Assembly: GCF_004014775.2 (NCBI RefSeq)
Contig: NZ_CP042808.1
Location: 806,001-870,000, forward strand
Direction: 5' to 3'
Length of the DNA: 64,000 nucleotides
Source of the DNA: Acetobacter oryzoeni
GTDB taxonomy: Bacteria; Pseudomonadota; Alphaproteobacteria; Acetobacterales; Acetobacteraceae
Shown: piece by piece, positions 42,657 through 52,328 of the stretch
Position numbering within the stretch: position 1 is the stretch's first letter
How the letters are laid out: the number at the start of each line of letters is the position of its first letter
Position numbers and translations under genes: made by a program
The notes under the pieces: generated by a model
Databases searched by the model: none
The model's input: only the letters and a program-made list of their open reading frames with translations
Told to the model about the DNA's origin: nothing

Positions 42657-43208
42657 ATGAAAATCCGCCCCAGCATTGCACTTTTTTATCTGTTTTTAGC
42701 TGGGGTAAGCCTGCCTGTGTTTGCGCTGGCGGATGATGGAAGTTCCGGCACGGTTTCCGTATGTTTGCGCGCAGATATTGCGCAGCCCCCACAAGCCATG
42801 CAGGTGGTGGCATCCGGCACCGTGTTTACAGCACAAACCAAAGCCGGTGGCCGCAAAGGTGGGGAAGAAAATGAGGCGCTGGTTACCACTGAAACCGTAA
42901 CCCTTACCCATATGCAGCCATGTATGGATGCAGATGCCTCCTCCGTTATCTCGCACACGCGGCACTGGCTGGTTTCCCCCGTGCAGCCGCAATCTGGCGT
43001 GGTGTTTCATGCAGTGGGGGAAGTCAGCGGCAATGGTCTGGACACCGCGTTTGATGATGAAGGCACATCTTTTCGCGATATCGTGCGGGCAGGGGGCATT
43101 ACCGCTACAGTGCACAGCCCGCTGACAGATGCCGTATCCCTGATGGAAGGGGCGGCTGATCTTCCACCCAATGCGGATGGAGAAGACCCCGCTATTGATG
43201 ATAAATAA
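42657..43208 (+). CDS. Exported protein of unknown function
   Basis: A 183-residue protein with a signal peptide (KIRPSIALFYLFLAGVSLPVFA). The mature region starts ADDGSSGTVSVCLRAD and has two cysteines (VCLRAD, MQPCMDADA) and an acidic C-terminus (PPNADGEDPAIDDK). I see no similarity to the two preceding paralogues and do not recognise a family. It follows paralogue B by 46 bases and is likely cotranscribed with it; it is convergent with the AsmA-like gene. Confidence 0.6.
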   Translation: MKIRPSIALFYLFLAGVSLPVFALADDGSSGTVSVCLRADIAQPPQAMQVVASGTVFTAQTKAGGRKGGEENEALVTTETVTLTHMQPCMDADASSVISHTRHWLVSPVQPQSGVVFHAVGEVSGNGLDTAFDDEGTSFRDIVRAGGITATVHSPLTDAVSLMEGAADLPPNADGEDPAIDDK

Positions 43209-43237
43209 CGCAGTCTTCTAAAGGGGCTGCCTCCGGG

Positions 43238-46200
43238 TTAAAAAATCCGGCGCAGCGCCCCGGGCAGGAAGATGGAATAGGGGTTTACGTGCAGGGACGG
43301 ATTGTTCATCTGCCCAGCCACGCCAAACGTTACGGCAACAAGCCCGCCATCTTTTTCCGGGCTGAACATCCAGCCAATGCCCGGCAGCTTTCCGGGTAGT
43401 TTGTTAATGGCAAAAATAGGCACCACAGTGCCGCGTAAATCTATGCTGTTCTTATCCAGATTTACGTCGCCTTCAAGCGTTGCGCCCAGCGCGTTGTTGC
43501 CGGTTCTGCCATCGTGAATATTCAGCACGCCATCTTTGAAGGTTACGGGTAGCACAAGGTGTGTCACCATGAATTCCGATGTCTTGTGCGCTGCCAGCCA
43601 ACCGTAAAACGAAATATTTCGTGCCATACGCAAGGCCGTTGGGGCTTTTTTAAGCACAAATGGCGTAACCGTTATGCGGCCATTAAACGGGGCAGAGGCC
43701 TCTGTATCATCAAAAGATCCGCTAAGAACGGCATGGCCGCCTTCAATATCTGGCAGAATGTTAAAGTCAGACAAAAATGCGCCCATGTCCGGGATGGAAA
43801 CGCGCAGGTCTCGCCCCGCACCTTTGGGCGTAAGTGTCATGCTAACGGGGGTTGGCCCGTGCATGGCAAAGTACATTTTTTCCAGCCGCTGACCGTTATC
43901 CTCAAAATAGGCTTTAACAGCTTTTAAGGAGGGCTTTTCCGGGTTGTAGCGCAGTGTGTTGGCTGTCAGGTCAATCGCCCAAGCTGTTCCCGGCGGGCCG
44001 TGCAGTTTGCCTGTTGCAGCCTCTGGCACATGGTAGCCAGTGCTGGCGGGCTGTGCGGGTTTGGGGTCTGATGGATCACCCGTCACCAAAGGGGAAAGGT
44101 CTAGCATGTCTGCATATACGCCAACATGAATGACCGAGCCCGTTACACCTTTTTGCGGCAGTTCCAACATGGCGTGGCCGGTGGAATTGGCTACGCGGAA
44201 GGAAGATATAATCAGTTGGGGGGCATGGTTGGGGCGCAGGCGGGCCTTGCCGCGCACATCCAGATCCGGCCCAGTGGCCAGAATACGATCTACCGCAACA
44301 ATCTGGCCATTCTTTAGCCCCAGCGTGGCATTGGCCTGCGCTGCACGGCCCGGTGCCTTGTGCCACAGTGGAATACGGATTTGGGAGTTCTTGAGGTTGA
44401 GGTTGATATCCACCAGCCCGTGGTGATCTCCATACTGGCGATAATCCACCACAGCATCAGCCGAACCACCAAAGTGGTCTCCCGTTGCAAAACCAGCGGC
44501 TGTTGCGGTTTGCGGCGTGATGCGAGATGTCAGATGCGCCTGTTCTAACAGCCCGGTGGGCGGCACCTGCCGGAAATCTGTTGAATAGGAGATATTGGAG
44601 GGCAGGCCACCTAATACACCATGCCCGGCAAGGGAAAGGCCATCTGCCGTGGCATCCAGCTTGATATCAGCACGTCTGACACCACGCCCAGCCACCACAT
44701 TATCAAGCGATGCCTGTGTAATATCGGCATGGCCCTTAATTTCCATGTCATCAATGCTGACATCGTCTTTCAAGGGTAGGCTGAGCATGAGCTGAAGTTT
44801 GGCGCGCCCGCGCGGGTTACGAATATCCAGCGGGTGGCGGGCAAGCAGATGCAGGCGTGGTTCGGCCAGAAGGGACATAACATCCTGCAACTTGCCATCC
44901 AGCTGCGTGTTGATAATGCCGGTCTGGTCTTTTTTGGTCAGGCCCACAATGTCCATGCTGCCGGGGCCTGCGGCAATGCGGCCCGTGCCATTTTGGCCCA
45001 CATTTTTGCCAGCACGGTCAACAAGCTGATAGCCGTGGTCAAACTTGATGCTCAGCTTGTCCAGTCCATCCACGTCCATATGGGCGTCCATACCCCGAAG
45101 CGGAGAAATGGGCCGCAGCCAGTGGATGGTCAGCCCCTTGGCATCTAGCCCGCCAGCAATGTTGCTAACATCCACACCATTCCAGCCCGTTTTGCTGGAT
45201 AGGGAAACAACGGTGTGCAGGTTGTAGGCCACACCATCTGTAATGTTTTTGGTTACCCACTTTTTGCCGCCCTTGGCCGCCTTGTCTGGCCAGTAATAAA
45301 CCAGATCAGGAAAGTACACCTGCGGAATATCGGCAGTAACCTGTCCGGAAACGGTGGTGGGGTTTATCAGATCCGTGGCATCCACTTGCCCGGATACGGC
45401 CAGATTAAGCCCTCTGGATTCATCTTCCGGAAGGTCTGGATTGCGCAGGTTTGCGGTAATGTTATGGACAATAATATGCGCAGGTGTGCTGCCATCCTTA
45501 AGATGGTCCAGCCGTAGGGTAATATTGGCAGAACCACCGTTTAAAAAGTAACGCGCCCCGGCGGCGGTTACCTTGCCGCTTTGTGCATCTGCATGCAGGT
45601 CCATTGCTCCCGGCATCAGCCAATCCGAACCCGGCGCAGGCAGGAAATTGACATCAGACGTAACCGCTATAGGCGTTCTGATGTGTTGCAGATCATGCGA
45701 GATATGGGAAAAGCTGGAAGGCTTAACGGCATTGGTTGCCAGATGCCATGTAATGCCCTTGCCATCTGAATCTGGCAGGCTGTTGGCTTTTACCTCTATG
45801 TGGCAATCAGGGTTTTCTTCCCCCGTTACGGCAAATTGCACGGCACCTGTCAGGCCCTTTTTGCCTTGGGCCGAGGCCATATGCAGCGTGGCATCTAGCG
45901 GAGAAGCTACCCAGTGCGTGCCAGTTAACTGGTCATTCATGCGCACAATGGCGTGGGAGATAACGGCACGGTCCAGCCCGGCGGTATCTACGCTTCCGCT
46001 ATCACTTGCCCCAGCAGAAGGCGGGGTATCAAAATCAAACCCCACAGCCCCGTTTTTGCCGCGGCGGAGGGCAAGGTTTACGCCTTCCAATTCCACTGCG
46101 CGCAGGGCAATGCCGCCGTGCACCAAGGCTAGTGTATCCAGCGTAACGTGGGCCTCATGCACGGTATCAACAACTGTGCGGTCCGGCCCTTTAACCGCAA

Positions 46201-46501
46201 TATCCTGCAGAACAAGCATGAGCGGCGATGTAAGGCCATCGCGCATACCGTTCCATTCCAGATAAGCGCGGCTAAGCCCCAATGTGGCAACAGGAGGCTG
46301 CTTTTTGCCGCCAGAAATAACGGTAACAGGCAAAAAGGGGCGCGCCAGTGGCGTAACATTTACTGGCCCCAGCGCCATGCGCGCAAACAGCAAGGCTGTA
46401 CCCACAAGCGGCAGCCCAACCATGGCATAGGCACCATAGACCAGAAATCGCCGGGTTTTTGTGCGCCGTGGGCGCGTGGTGTCTTGACCGTTGGAAGTCA
46501 A
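43238..46501 (-). CDS. AsmA/YhdP-like giant envelope protein
   Basis: A 1087-residue protein with one N-terminal membrane helix (RFLVYGAYAMVGLPLVGTALLF-like, about residues 18-40) and a very long periplasmic beta-rich region. The C-terminal stretch (PFNGRITVTPFVLKKAPTAL, GDVNLDKNSIDLRGTVVP, GQMNNPSLHVNP) is typical of AsmA-like C-terminal and DUF3971 domains. Proteins of this group form long grooves bridging inner and outer membrane for phospholipid transfer. It is divergent from glnE and ends convergently with the exported proteins. It is not part of the Mla-like operon, but may serve a related lipid role. Confidence 0.8.
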   Translation of the reverse strand: MTSNGQDTTRPRRTKTRRFLVYGAYAMVGLPLVGTALLFARMALGPVNVTPLARPFLPVTVISGGKKQPPVATLGLSRAYLEWNGMRDGLTSPLMLVLQDIAVKGPDRTVVDTVHEAHVTLDTLALVHGGIALRAVELEGVNLALRRGKNGAVGFDFDTPPSAGASDSGSVDTAGLDRAVISHAIVRMNDQLTGTHWVASPLDATLHMASAQGKKGLTGAVQFAVTGEENPDCHIEVKANSLPDSDGKGITWHLATNAVKPSSFSHISHDLQHIRTPIAVTSDVNFLPAPGSDWLMPGAMDLHADAQSGKVTAAGARYFLNGGSANITLRLDHLKDGSTPAHIIVHNITANLRNPDLPEDESRGLNLAVSGQVDATDLINPTTVSGQVTADIPQVYFPDLVYYWPDKAAKGGKKWVTKNITDGVAYNLHTVVSLSSKTGWNGVDVSNIAGGLDAKGLTIHWLRPISPLRGMDAHMDVDGLDKLSIKFDHGYQLVDRAGKNVGQNGTGRIAAGPGSMDIVGLTKKDQTGIINTQLDGKLQDVMSLLAEPRLHLLARHPLDIRNPRGRAKLQLMLSLPLKDDVSIDDMEIKGHADITQASLDNVVAGRGVRRADIKLDATADGLSLAGHGVLGGLPSNISYSTDFRQVPPTGLLEQAHLTSRITPQTATAAGFATGDHFGGSADAVVDYRQYGDHHGLVDINLNLKNSQIRIPLWHKAPGRAAQANATLGLKNGQIVAVDRILATGPDLDVRGKARLRPNHAPQLIISSFRVANSTGHAMLELPQKGVTGSVIHVGVYADMLDLSPLVTGDPSDPKPAQPASTGYHVPEAATGKLHGPPGTAWAIDLTANTLRYNPEKPSLKAVKAYFEDNGQRLEKMYFAMHGPTPVSMTLTPKGAGRDLRVSIPDMGAFLSDFNILPDIEGGHAVLSGSFDDTEASAPFNGRITVTPFVLKKAPTALRMARNISFYGWLAAHKTSEFMVTHLVLPVTFKDGVLNIHDGRTGNNALGATLEGDVNLDKNSIDLRGTVVPIFAINKLPGKLPGIGWMFSPEKDGGLVAVTFGVAGQMNNPSLHVNPYSIFLPGALRRIF

Positions 46502-46539
46502 CGCAGCAAGCCTTTATTGTTCACAGCACGGGCCAGATC

Positions 46540-49500
46540 ATGACGCAGGCAGACCATTCCCTTTTTCGAGACGTAAGGCAACCTAGAGGGCATGGTTCCC
46601 GCATGTGGCCAGATGCAGACTGGCCCGCCCCGGCTGATAAACGTGCGGCCGAACTGTTTACGCAGGATATGCTGGCTCTGGCGCAGGAAGCGGGCATTGC
46701 AGAATCCGTCATGATACAGCCTGGCGCGCGGGAACTGCTGGCCTGCCTTGGGGGCAACAGCCCGTATCTGGCTGATCTGGCGCGTGAAGATGTTCTGGCC
46801 TTTGCAGCCCTGCTGGAACAGGGGCCGGACATTTGTGTGCAGGATGCGTTTGCAACATGCGCGGAGTTTGACACAACATCGGGGCGAGAGTGTGTCGCTG
46901 CTTTTTTGCGGCATACAAAAAAACGCATAGCTTTTATTTGCGCTGTGGCGGATCTGGGCGGCTTCTGGTCTTTGGAAGAAGTTACGCATGCTCTTAGCCG
47001 TCTGGCTGATACCGCGCTGGATCTGGCTGTCAGGCATTTGCTGTGGTGTGCCTTTCAGGCTGGGCAGCTGGCTTTACCAAACCCGGAACAGCCCGCGCAG
47101 GGCTGCGGCTTTGTAATTCTGGCCATGGGCAAGTTGGGCGCGCGGGAGCTGAATTTTTCATCCGATATAGACCTGATGGTGCTGTATGATCCCACAGCGT
47201 ACCCTCAGTCGGACACAGTGCGGCGTGTGTTCGTGCGTATGACTAGCGATCTTGTCAGCCTGATGGAAGCACGAGATGCCAATGGATACGTTTTTCGCAC
47301 AGATTTAAGATTACGGCCCGATCCATCCTCCACCCCTCCGGCTGTAACAGTGCAGGCGGCCACCCTATATTATGAAAGCCTTGGCCAAACGTGGGAGCGC
47401 GCGGCCATGACAAAAGCGCGCCCCGTGGCGGGGGATCTTACGCTGGGGCGGCGTTTTTTGGCGGCTATTCGGCCATTCATCTGGCGCAGACATCTGGATT
47501 TTGCGCTGATTGATGATCTGCATGACATGAAGGCCCGGATTGACCGTTACCGTAAGGCGGGCCGCACAGATTTAAGTACCCTGCCAGATGCCGTGCTGGC
47601 AGATCCTTCCGCCAGCATAGAATGGCTGCTGGGCCATAACCTCAAGCTGGGGCAGGGCGGTATTCGTGAAATTGAATTTATTGCGCAGGCCATGCAGCTT
47701 GTCTGGGGTGGGCGCGAGCCTGCATTGCGGGACAAAACCACCTTTGGCGCACTTAAAAAACTTGTAGGTTCAGGCCGCTTGCCACGGGAAGAAGCTGAGG
47801 TTCTGGCCCGCACCTATCGCTTTTTGCGTGATGCAGAGCACCGCTTGCAAATGCGGGCCGACCACCAAACCCACAGTCTGCCAGAGACGCGGGAAGGGTT
47901 TGAGGCTTTTGCCATCTTCATGAATTATCCAGACGCCGAAGTTCTGGCGCTGGATATGTTGCCCCGTATGCGTAAGGCACGGCGTATTTTTGAACGCCAT
48001 TTTGTGTTGCATTCCGCCCAGCCGGAAGAAGTGGAAGGCAGTGTGCTGGTGCCCGGCCCGGAAGATGGGCAAACGGCAGAACTGTTGCAAAAGCACGGCT
48101 TCCCGCCCGAACAGGTGGAGGAAGCCACACAGGTGCTCACCCGCTGGCGCGGTAATGGCTTGCGGGCCCTGCGGTCTGAGCGTGCACATGCGTTGTTGCG
48201 TGTGTTGTTGCCAACATTGCTGGCCAGTTTTGGTGCACGCAGCAATCCGCTGGCCTGTTTACGCCGGTTTGATGCCTTGCTGGCGCGGCAACACGCCGGG
48301 GTGCAGCTTCTTTCCCTGTTTGAACGCAATCCGGCGTTGGTGGACCGTATTGCCAATATCTTTGATGCCTCGGTTTTTCTGGCAGATTATCTGGCAGACA
48401 AGCCCTCTGCGCTGGAAGGGCTGTTGGAATCCGAGCCAGAGGAAGGGCGCACGGTTGTGGCGCGCCTTCAGCATCTGGCGGAGGAAATGGCAGATGTTGA
48501 AGAGTTGGTAACAGCTCTGCGCCCGCTTTTGCGTGGTGAGGAATTCCGCCTTTCCGTTGCCTTGCTGGAAGGCCGCATGACGGAAAACGAGGCCGAAAAG
48601 CAGCGCACGGTGCTGGCAGATACCATTATCACCATTGTGAAACATGCAGTGGAGGTCGAGCACACGCGCCGCTACGGGCATGTTCCGGGTGGTGGCATGG
48701 CCATTGTGGCACTCGGCAAAGCCGGCTCGCGCGAGATGATGCCGCGGTCGGACCTTGATTTGCTGATGGTGTTTGATCACCCCGAAGATGTACAGGCCAG
48801 CGAGGTGCCGCAGGCCGATACAAAAGCAGAGCGCCCGCTATTTTCTGCCCTACGGTCTGTAGGGGTGGCGCAGTATTACACGCGGCTTGCCCATGCCTTT
48901 ATTGCCGCGCTGACAGCTCCGGGGCCAGAAGGGCCCTTATACGCGGTGGATATGCGGTTGCGTCCCTCCGGTGCAGCGGGGCCGGTTGCTGTCTCACGCC
49001 CTGCTTTTTTGCGTTACCACACAGAATCCGCATGGACATGGGAGTGCATGGCTCTCACCCGTGCGCGTATTGTAGCGGCTCCAGTAGAATTGAAGCGTGT
49101 TTTACGGCAAGATCTGGAGGCCATTCTGGATGGCCGTTTGCGCGCCCAGCCAGCATCTCGCGCAACACTGCTGAAAGATGCCTGCGCCATGCGCGCACGT
49201 TTGGCGCGAGACCTGCCCGCATCTTCTGTGTGGGATGTAAAACGGCGGCTGGGTGGGCTGATAGATGTGGAGTTTATTGCCCAGATTTATCAGCTGATTG
49301 GCGCAAATGGTGCTGTGCGGGATGTAAGCACGCGTTTGGCGTTGGGGCGGCTGGAAAAGGCAGGGTTGCTGGGTGCTGAAGATGCCCAGTTCTTAAAGCA
49401 GGCCGAGTTGTTCTGGCGTCAGCTTCAGGCCGTGTTGCGGCTGCTGTGTGGGGCAACGCCGCCAGTTGATCTGGAGCGAGATCTGGCCTCGGCATCGTTA

Positions 49501-49617
49501 AACGTGCTGCTGAAAGCCATGAAACTGGAAACCCTGCCGGATCTGATTGAAAAGGCAAACATTCTGGCGCGTGATGTGCATGCAGTTTTTGCCCGGCTGG
49601 TTGGCCCGGTGGAATAA
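46540..49617 (+). CDS. glnE: Bifunctional glutamine synthetase adenylyltransferase/adenylyl-removing enzyme
   Basis: A 1025-residue enzyme that adenylylates or deadenylylates glutamine synthetase in response to nitrogen status. Two nucleotidyltransferase domains are visible: MGKLGARELNFSSDIDLMVLYD (N-terminal, deadenylylation) and LGKAGSREMMPRSDLDLLMVFD (C-terminal, adenylylation). Both have linked helical domains (GQGGIREIEFIAQAMQLVWG; GGLIDVEFIAQIYQL). The start chosen is the ATG at 46540; upstream frame from 46459 overlaps the divergent AsmA-like gene. Length is as expected. Confidence 0.94.
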   Translation: MTQADHSLFRDVRQPRGHGSRMWPDADWPAPADKRAAELFTQDMLALAQEAGIAESVMIQPGARELLACLGGNSPYLADLAREDVLAFAALLEQGPDICVQDAFATCAEFDTTSGRECVAAFLRHTKKRIAFICAVADLGGFWSLEEVTHALSRLADTALDLAVRHLLWCAFQAGQLALPNPEQPAQGCGFVILAMGKLGARELNFSSDIDLMVLYDPTAYPQSDTVRRVFVRMTSDLVSLMEARDANGYVFRTDLRLRPDPSSTPPAVTVQAATLYYESLGQTWERAAMTKARPVAGDLTLGRRFLAAIRPFIWRRHLDFALIDDLHDMKARIDRYRKAGRTDLSTLPDAVLADPSASIEWLLGHNLKLGQGGIREIEFIAQAMQLVWGGREPALRDKTTFGALKKLVGSGRLPREEAEVLARTYRFLRDAEHRLQMRADHQTHSLPETREGFEAFAIFMNYPDAEVLALDMLPRMRKARRIFERHFVLHSAQPEEVEGSVLVPGPEDGQTAELLQKHGFPPEQVEEATQVLTRWRGNGLRALRSERAHALLRVLLPTLLASFGARSNPLACLRRFDALLARQHAGVQLLSLFERNPALVDRIANIFDASVFLADYLADKPSALEGLLESEPEEGRTVVARLQHLAEEMADVEELVTALRPLLRGEEFRLSVALLEGRMTENEAEKQRTVLADTIITIVKHAVEVEHTRRYGHVPGGGMAIVALGKAGSREMMPRSDLDLLMVFDHPEDVQASEVPQADTKAERPLFSALRSVGVAQYYTRLAHAFIAALTAPGPEGPLYAVDMRLRPSGAAGPVAVSRPAFLRYHTESAWTWECMALTRARIVAAPVELKRVLRQDLEAILDGRLRAQPASRATLLKDACAMRARLARDLPASSVWDVKRRLGGLIDVEFIAQIYQLIGANGAVRDVSTRLALGRLEKAGLLGAEDAQFLKQAELFWRQLQAVLRLLCGATPPVDLERDLASASLNVLLKAMKLETLPDLIEKANILARDVHAVFARLVGPVE

Positions 49618-49697
49618 GCCGGGTTGGGAGCCGGAACAGCTTGCTGATCTGGCACGTTCACTCTGGCGTAAGAGCTTTTAAAAGAAGGAAACCAAGC

Positions 49698-50186
49698 ATG
49701 ACGGAAAAACACACGCTTAAGGTAGGGGACGCTGCTCCGGCATTTAATATGGAAGCAAGTGGTGGCCGTAAGGTGACGTTGGCAGATTTTAAGGGCAAGC
49801 CGTTTGTTCTGTATTTCTACCCCAAGGCAGACACACCCGGATGCACAAAGGAAGCCTGCGGATTTAATGAGGCCCTAAAGGATTTTGATAAGGCTGGCCT
49901 GACCGTTATTGGCGTTTCGCGCGATCCGGTAAAAAAGCTGGATGCCTTTGCAGCCAAATATGACCTGACATTTCCCTTGGCATCAGATGAATCTGGCAGC
50001 GTGACAGAGGCCTACGGCGTGTGGGTGGAAAAAACCAATTATGGCCGCCAGTATATGGGTATTGAGCGCACAACTTTCCTGATTGGGGCGGATGGTAAAA
50101 TTGCGCATATCTGGCCCAAGGTGAAAGTGCCGGGCCATGTTGAAGCTGTGCTAGAAGCTGCCCGCGCATTGGCGGGCAGCGCCTGA
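49698..50186 (+). CDS. bcp: Thioredoxin-dependent peroxiredoxin (Bcp/PrxQ type)
   Basis: A 162-residue peroxiredoxin reducing hydroperoxides. The peroxidatic motif is ADTPGCTKEACGFNEAL, with a second cysteine five residues later as in PrxQ, and YGRQYMGIERTTFLIGADGKI near the C-terminus. AAGGAA before the ATG supports the start; the upstream frame to 49641 is not needed. It follows glnE by 80 bases. Confidence 0.94.
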   Translation: MTEKHTLKVGDAAPAFNMEASGGRKVTLADFKGKPFVLYFYPKADTPGCTKEACGFNEALKDFDKAGLTVIGVSRDPVKKLDAFAAKYDLTFPLASDESGSVTEAYGVWVEKTNYGRQYMGIERTTFLIGADGKIAHIWPKVKVPGHVEAVLEAARALAGSA

Positions 50187-50225
50187 TTTTTTGGTTTCAG
50201 GCTTCAGCTGTAATCGTCTGGCAGA

Positions 50226-50624
50226 TTACCATGTCTGGTAATATCCACGGGGGCCGTAATAGCCATAACCCGGGCCGGGCATAACAGGTACGGCGGGTAC
50301 CACGTAAGCTGGTGGCGGAGGTGGTGGCGGCGGTGCGTAAGCTACCGGCGGCCCGCCAGCCATTGTGGCGCCTGCCAGGGCCCCTACGGCCAATCCGCCA
50401 ATAAGAGCCCCGGCAATAGCACCACCACCGGGGCCACGATGATGATAATAGCCGCCTCTGGGGCCACCCCAACCGGGGCCACCCGGCCCGCCACGCGGGC
50501 CACCGCCCCAACCAGGGCCGCCCATCATATGTGGGCCGGGTTGCGCCTGCGCCGCGGGCACGCTTGCCAAGCCAAGACCGGCAATAACGGGCAGGGCCAT
50601 CAGAAGTTTGGTTATCTGGCGCAT
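50226..50624 (-). CDS. Glycine/proline-rich exported protein with a glycine-zipper segment
   Basis: A 132-residue exported protein with a signal peptide (KLLMALPVIAGLGLASVPA, cut near AQAQ). The mature part has Gly/Trp/Pro-rich repeats (GGPGWGGGPRGG), a glycine-zipper helix (AIAGALIGGLAVGALAGAT) and a run of nine prolines, then tyrosine-rich ends. It resembles glycine-zipper envelope proteins of alphaproteobacteria. The composition is low-complexity, but the signal peptide and ribosome site (AGGAGG) support a real gene. Function unknown. Confidence 0.68.
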   Translation of the reverse strand: MRQITKLLMALPVIAGLGLASVPAAQAQPGPHMMGGPGWGGGPRGGPGGPGWGGPRGGYYHHRGPGGGAIAGALIGGLAVGALAGATMAGGPPVAYAPPPPPPPPAYVVPAVPVMPGPGYGYYGPRGYYQTW

Positions 50625-50777
50625 GAAATGAGCCTCCTTGAAACAGGATTACACCTGCGTTCTTTGTCTCATCTCAAATAATGGCGCGTCTTATGGCAAA
50701 TTAAAGGCGTATCCGCGGCGTTATTTTGTATGCTTATTTTATGAAACCCCAAGGTACGTACTTGGAGTGCTCATAAT

Positions 50778-50812
50778 CGGCATACTGCATATTCAACGTA
50801 AGCAGTATGCCG
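50778..50812. repeat. 11-bp perfect inverted repeat
   Basis: CGGCATACTGC at 50778-50788 is exactly complementary to GCAGTATGCCG at 50802-50812, with a 13-base loop. It lies just past the stop of the MHS permease gene, on its downstream side. No T-tract is present, so it may be a terminator of weaker type, a stabilising hairpin, or a binding site. Confidence 0.5.
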
Positions 50813-50823
50813 TGTGCAAGGTT

Positions 50824-52092
50824 TTAGTGGGCTGGGGTGGTAATGCGGTCTGCCAGTTTCAGGCGTAAAACTGTAAACAGGGTAACCGCTGCGCAAATGG
50901 AAACATAACCGGCAAACCAGCTTTCATGGCCGATCTGCTTGCACCACAGGGCAATATATTCCGTGGTGCCCCCAAAAATGGAAACCGTAAGTGCATAAGG
51001 CAGAGCCACCCCTAAAGCGCGAATACGGGTTGGAAACAGTTCTGCCTTAACAATGGCGTTAATGGATGTGTAGCCAGACGCAATAAACAGCGCCGTAACA
51101 ATCAGGCCAAAAGCCACCCATGGGGATGAAGCAGTGGCGAGCACATGCAGTAGCGGAATGGTGCCAAAAGTGGCGCCAAAGCCAAAAAACAACAGCAGCG
51201 GCTTGCGGCCAATCTTATCGGAAATGGCGCCAAAAACAGGTTGCATGGCGGCAAAAACAACCAGACTGGCGGTAGAAATAAGGGTTGCCGTTTCCTTGGG
51301 AAAGCCCAGCGTGTTGGCTAGATATTTCTGCATGTAAATGGTGTAGGTATAAAACGCTACGGTGCCCCCAAGTGTTAGGCCGCATACTGTCAGCACCGCC
51401 CGCCAATGGTGCAGAAGAACGCGAATACCGCCTTTTTCTTCTTCCGTGTGTGCGCTTTTAAAGCTGTCGCTTTCTGTCATCTGGCGGCGCAGCCAGAACA
51501 CCAGCACAGCGCCCAAGGCACCGATCAGAAACGGCACGCGCCAGCCCCAGCTTGCAATCTGCTGTGGTGTCAGCAGCACGTATTGCATGAGCAGGAGCAG
51601 GACAAGCGCTAAAAGCTGGCCCATAACCAGCGTGACATACAAAAAGCCAGACCAGAATCCGCGATGTTCCGGTGTAGCTACTTCTGCCAGATAGGTGGCA
51701 GATGCCCCGTATTCGCCACCAAGGCTCAGGCCTTGCAGCAGGCGCGCAATTAACAGTAGCAGCGGGGCGGCAAGGCCGATTTGGTCATAAGTCGGGCACA
51801 CGGCAATGGCCAAGGACCCTAAACACATAGTGAGCACGGAAATGGTGAGCGCACTGCGCCGGCCATATCGATCCGCCGCCATGCCCAAAAGCCACCCGCC
51901 CACAGGGCGCATGAAAAAACCCACAGCAAATACTGCGGCTGCATTTAACAGTTCTACGGTAGGATTTCCGTGCGGGAAAAAGGCATGCGCAAAGTAAATG
52001 GTAAAAGAGGAATAAACATACCAATCAAAATATTCCAGCAGGTTACCTGCGGAACCTGCCACAATGCCGCGAATGCGCTGTGCCGTGTTCAC
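50824..52092 (-). CDS. MHS-family major facilitator (metabolite:H+ symporter)
   Basis: A 422-residue permease with 12 helices, of the metabolite:H+ symporter branch of the MFS. It resembles KgtP/ShiA-type carriers: GNLLEYFDWYVYSSF at the start, FFMRPVGGWLLGMAADRYGRR with the loop 2-3 motif, GLSLGGEYGASATYLAE, and ISDKIGRKPLL for the loop 8-9 motif. A GTG at 52092 is chosen because AGGAG is present seven or eight bases upstream; extending to 52320 would add 76 residues from non-coding sequence. Likely substrates are dicarboxylates or similar organic acids. Confidence 0.9.
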   Translation of the reverse strand: MNTAQRIRGIVAGSAGNLLEYFDWYVYSSFTIYFAHAFFPHGNPTVELLNAAAVFAVGFFMRPVGGWLLGMAADRYGRRSALTISVLTMCLGSLAIAVCPTYDQIGLAAPLLLLIARLLQGLSLGGEYGASATYLAEVATPEHRGFWSGFLYVTLVMGQLLALVLLLLMQYVLLTPQQIASWGWRVPFLIGALGAVLVFWLRRQMTESDSFKSAHTEEEKGGIRVLLHHWRAVLTVCGLTLGGTVAFYTYTIYMQKYLANTLGFPKETATLISTASLVVFAAMQPVFGAISDKIGRKPLLLFFGFGATFGTIPLLHVLATASSPWVAFGLIVTALFIASGYTSINAIVKAELFPTRIRALGVALPYALTVSIFGGTTEYIALWCKQIGHESWFAGYVSICAAVTLFTVLRLKLADRITTPAH

Positions 52093-52328
52093 TCTTATTG
52101 TTCTCCTGTCTGGAAAAGGCACGGTGTTATTTAAACCCGCCACCTGAATGATATGTTTTAAATGGCCTGCCACGCAGCGCATGTTCTGCACGCAGGGCAG
52201 GCGAAGGGGCAGGTCATACCACTGCCTGTGGTCGATTGTCATTACGGTGCCGCGATAAAGCTGTTCTGGTGGGCAATCTATGCGTTTCTGGTGCTTGCTC
52301 TTGCTGCGGACATAAGACAAAACGAGGC

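Noticed and set aside
52093..52320. N-terminal extension of the MHS permease by 76 residues
   Set aside because: The extension has no membrane or family features, while a GTG at 52092 with AGGAG upstream gives a standard MHS N-terminus. The extra open frame overlaps the region upstream of rmuC.
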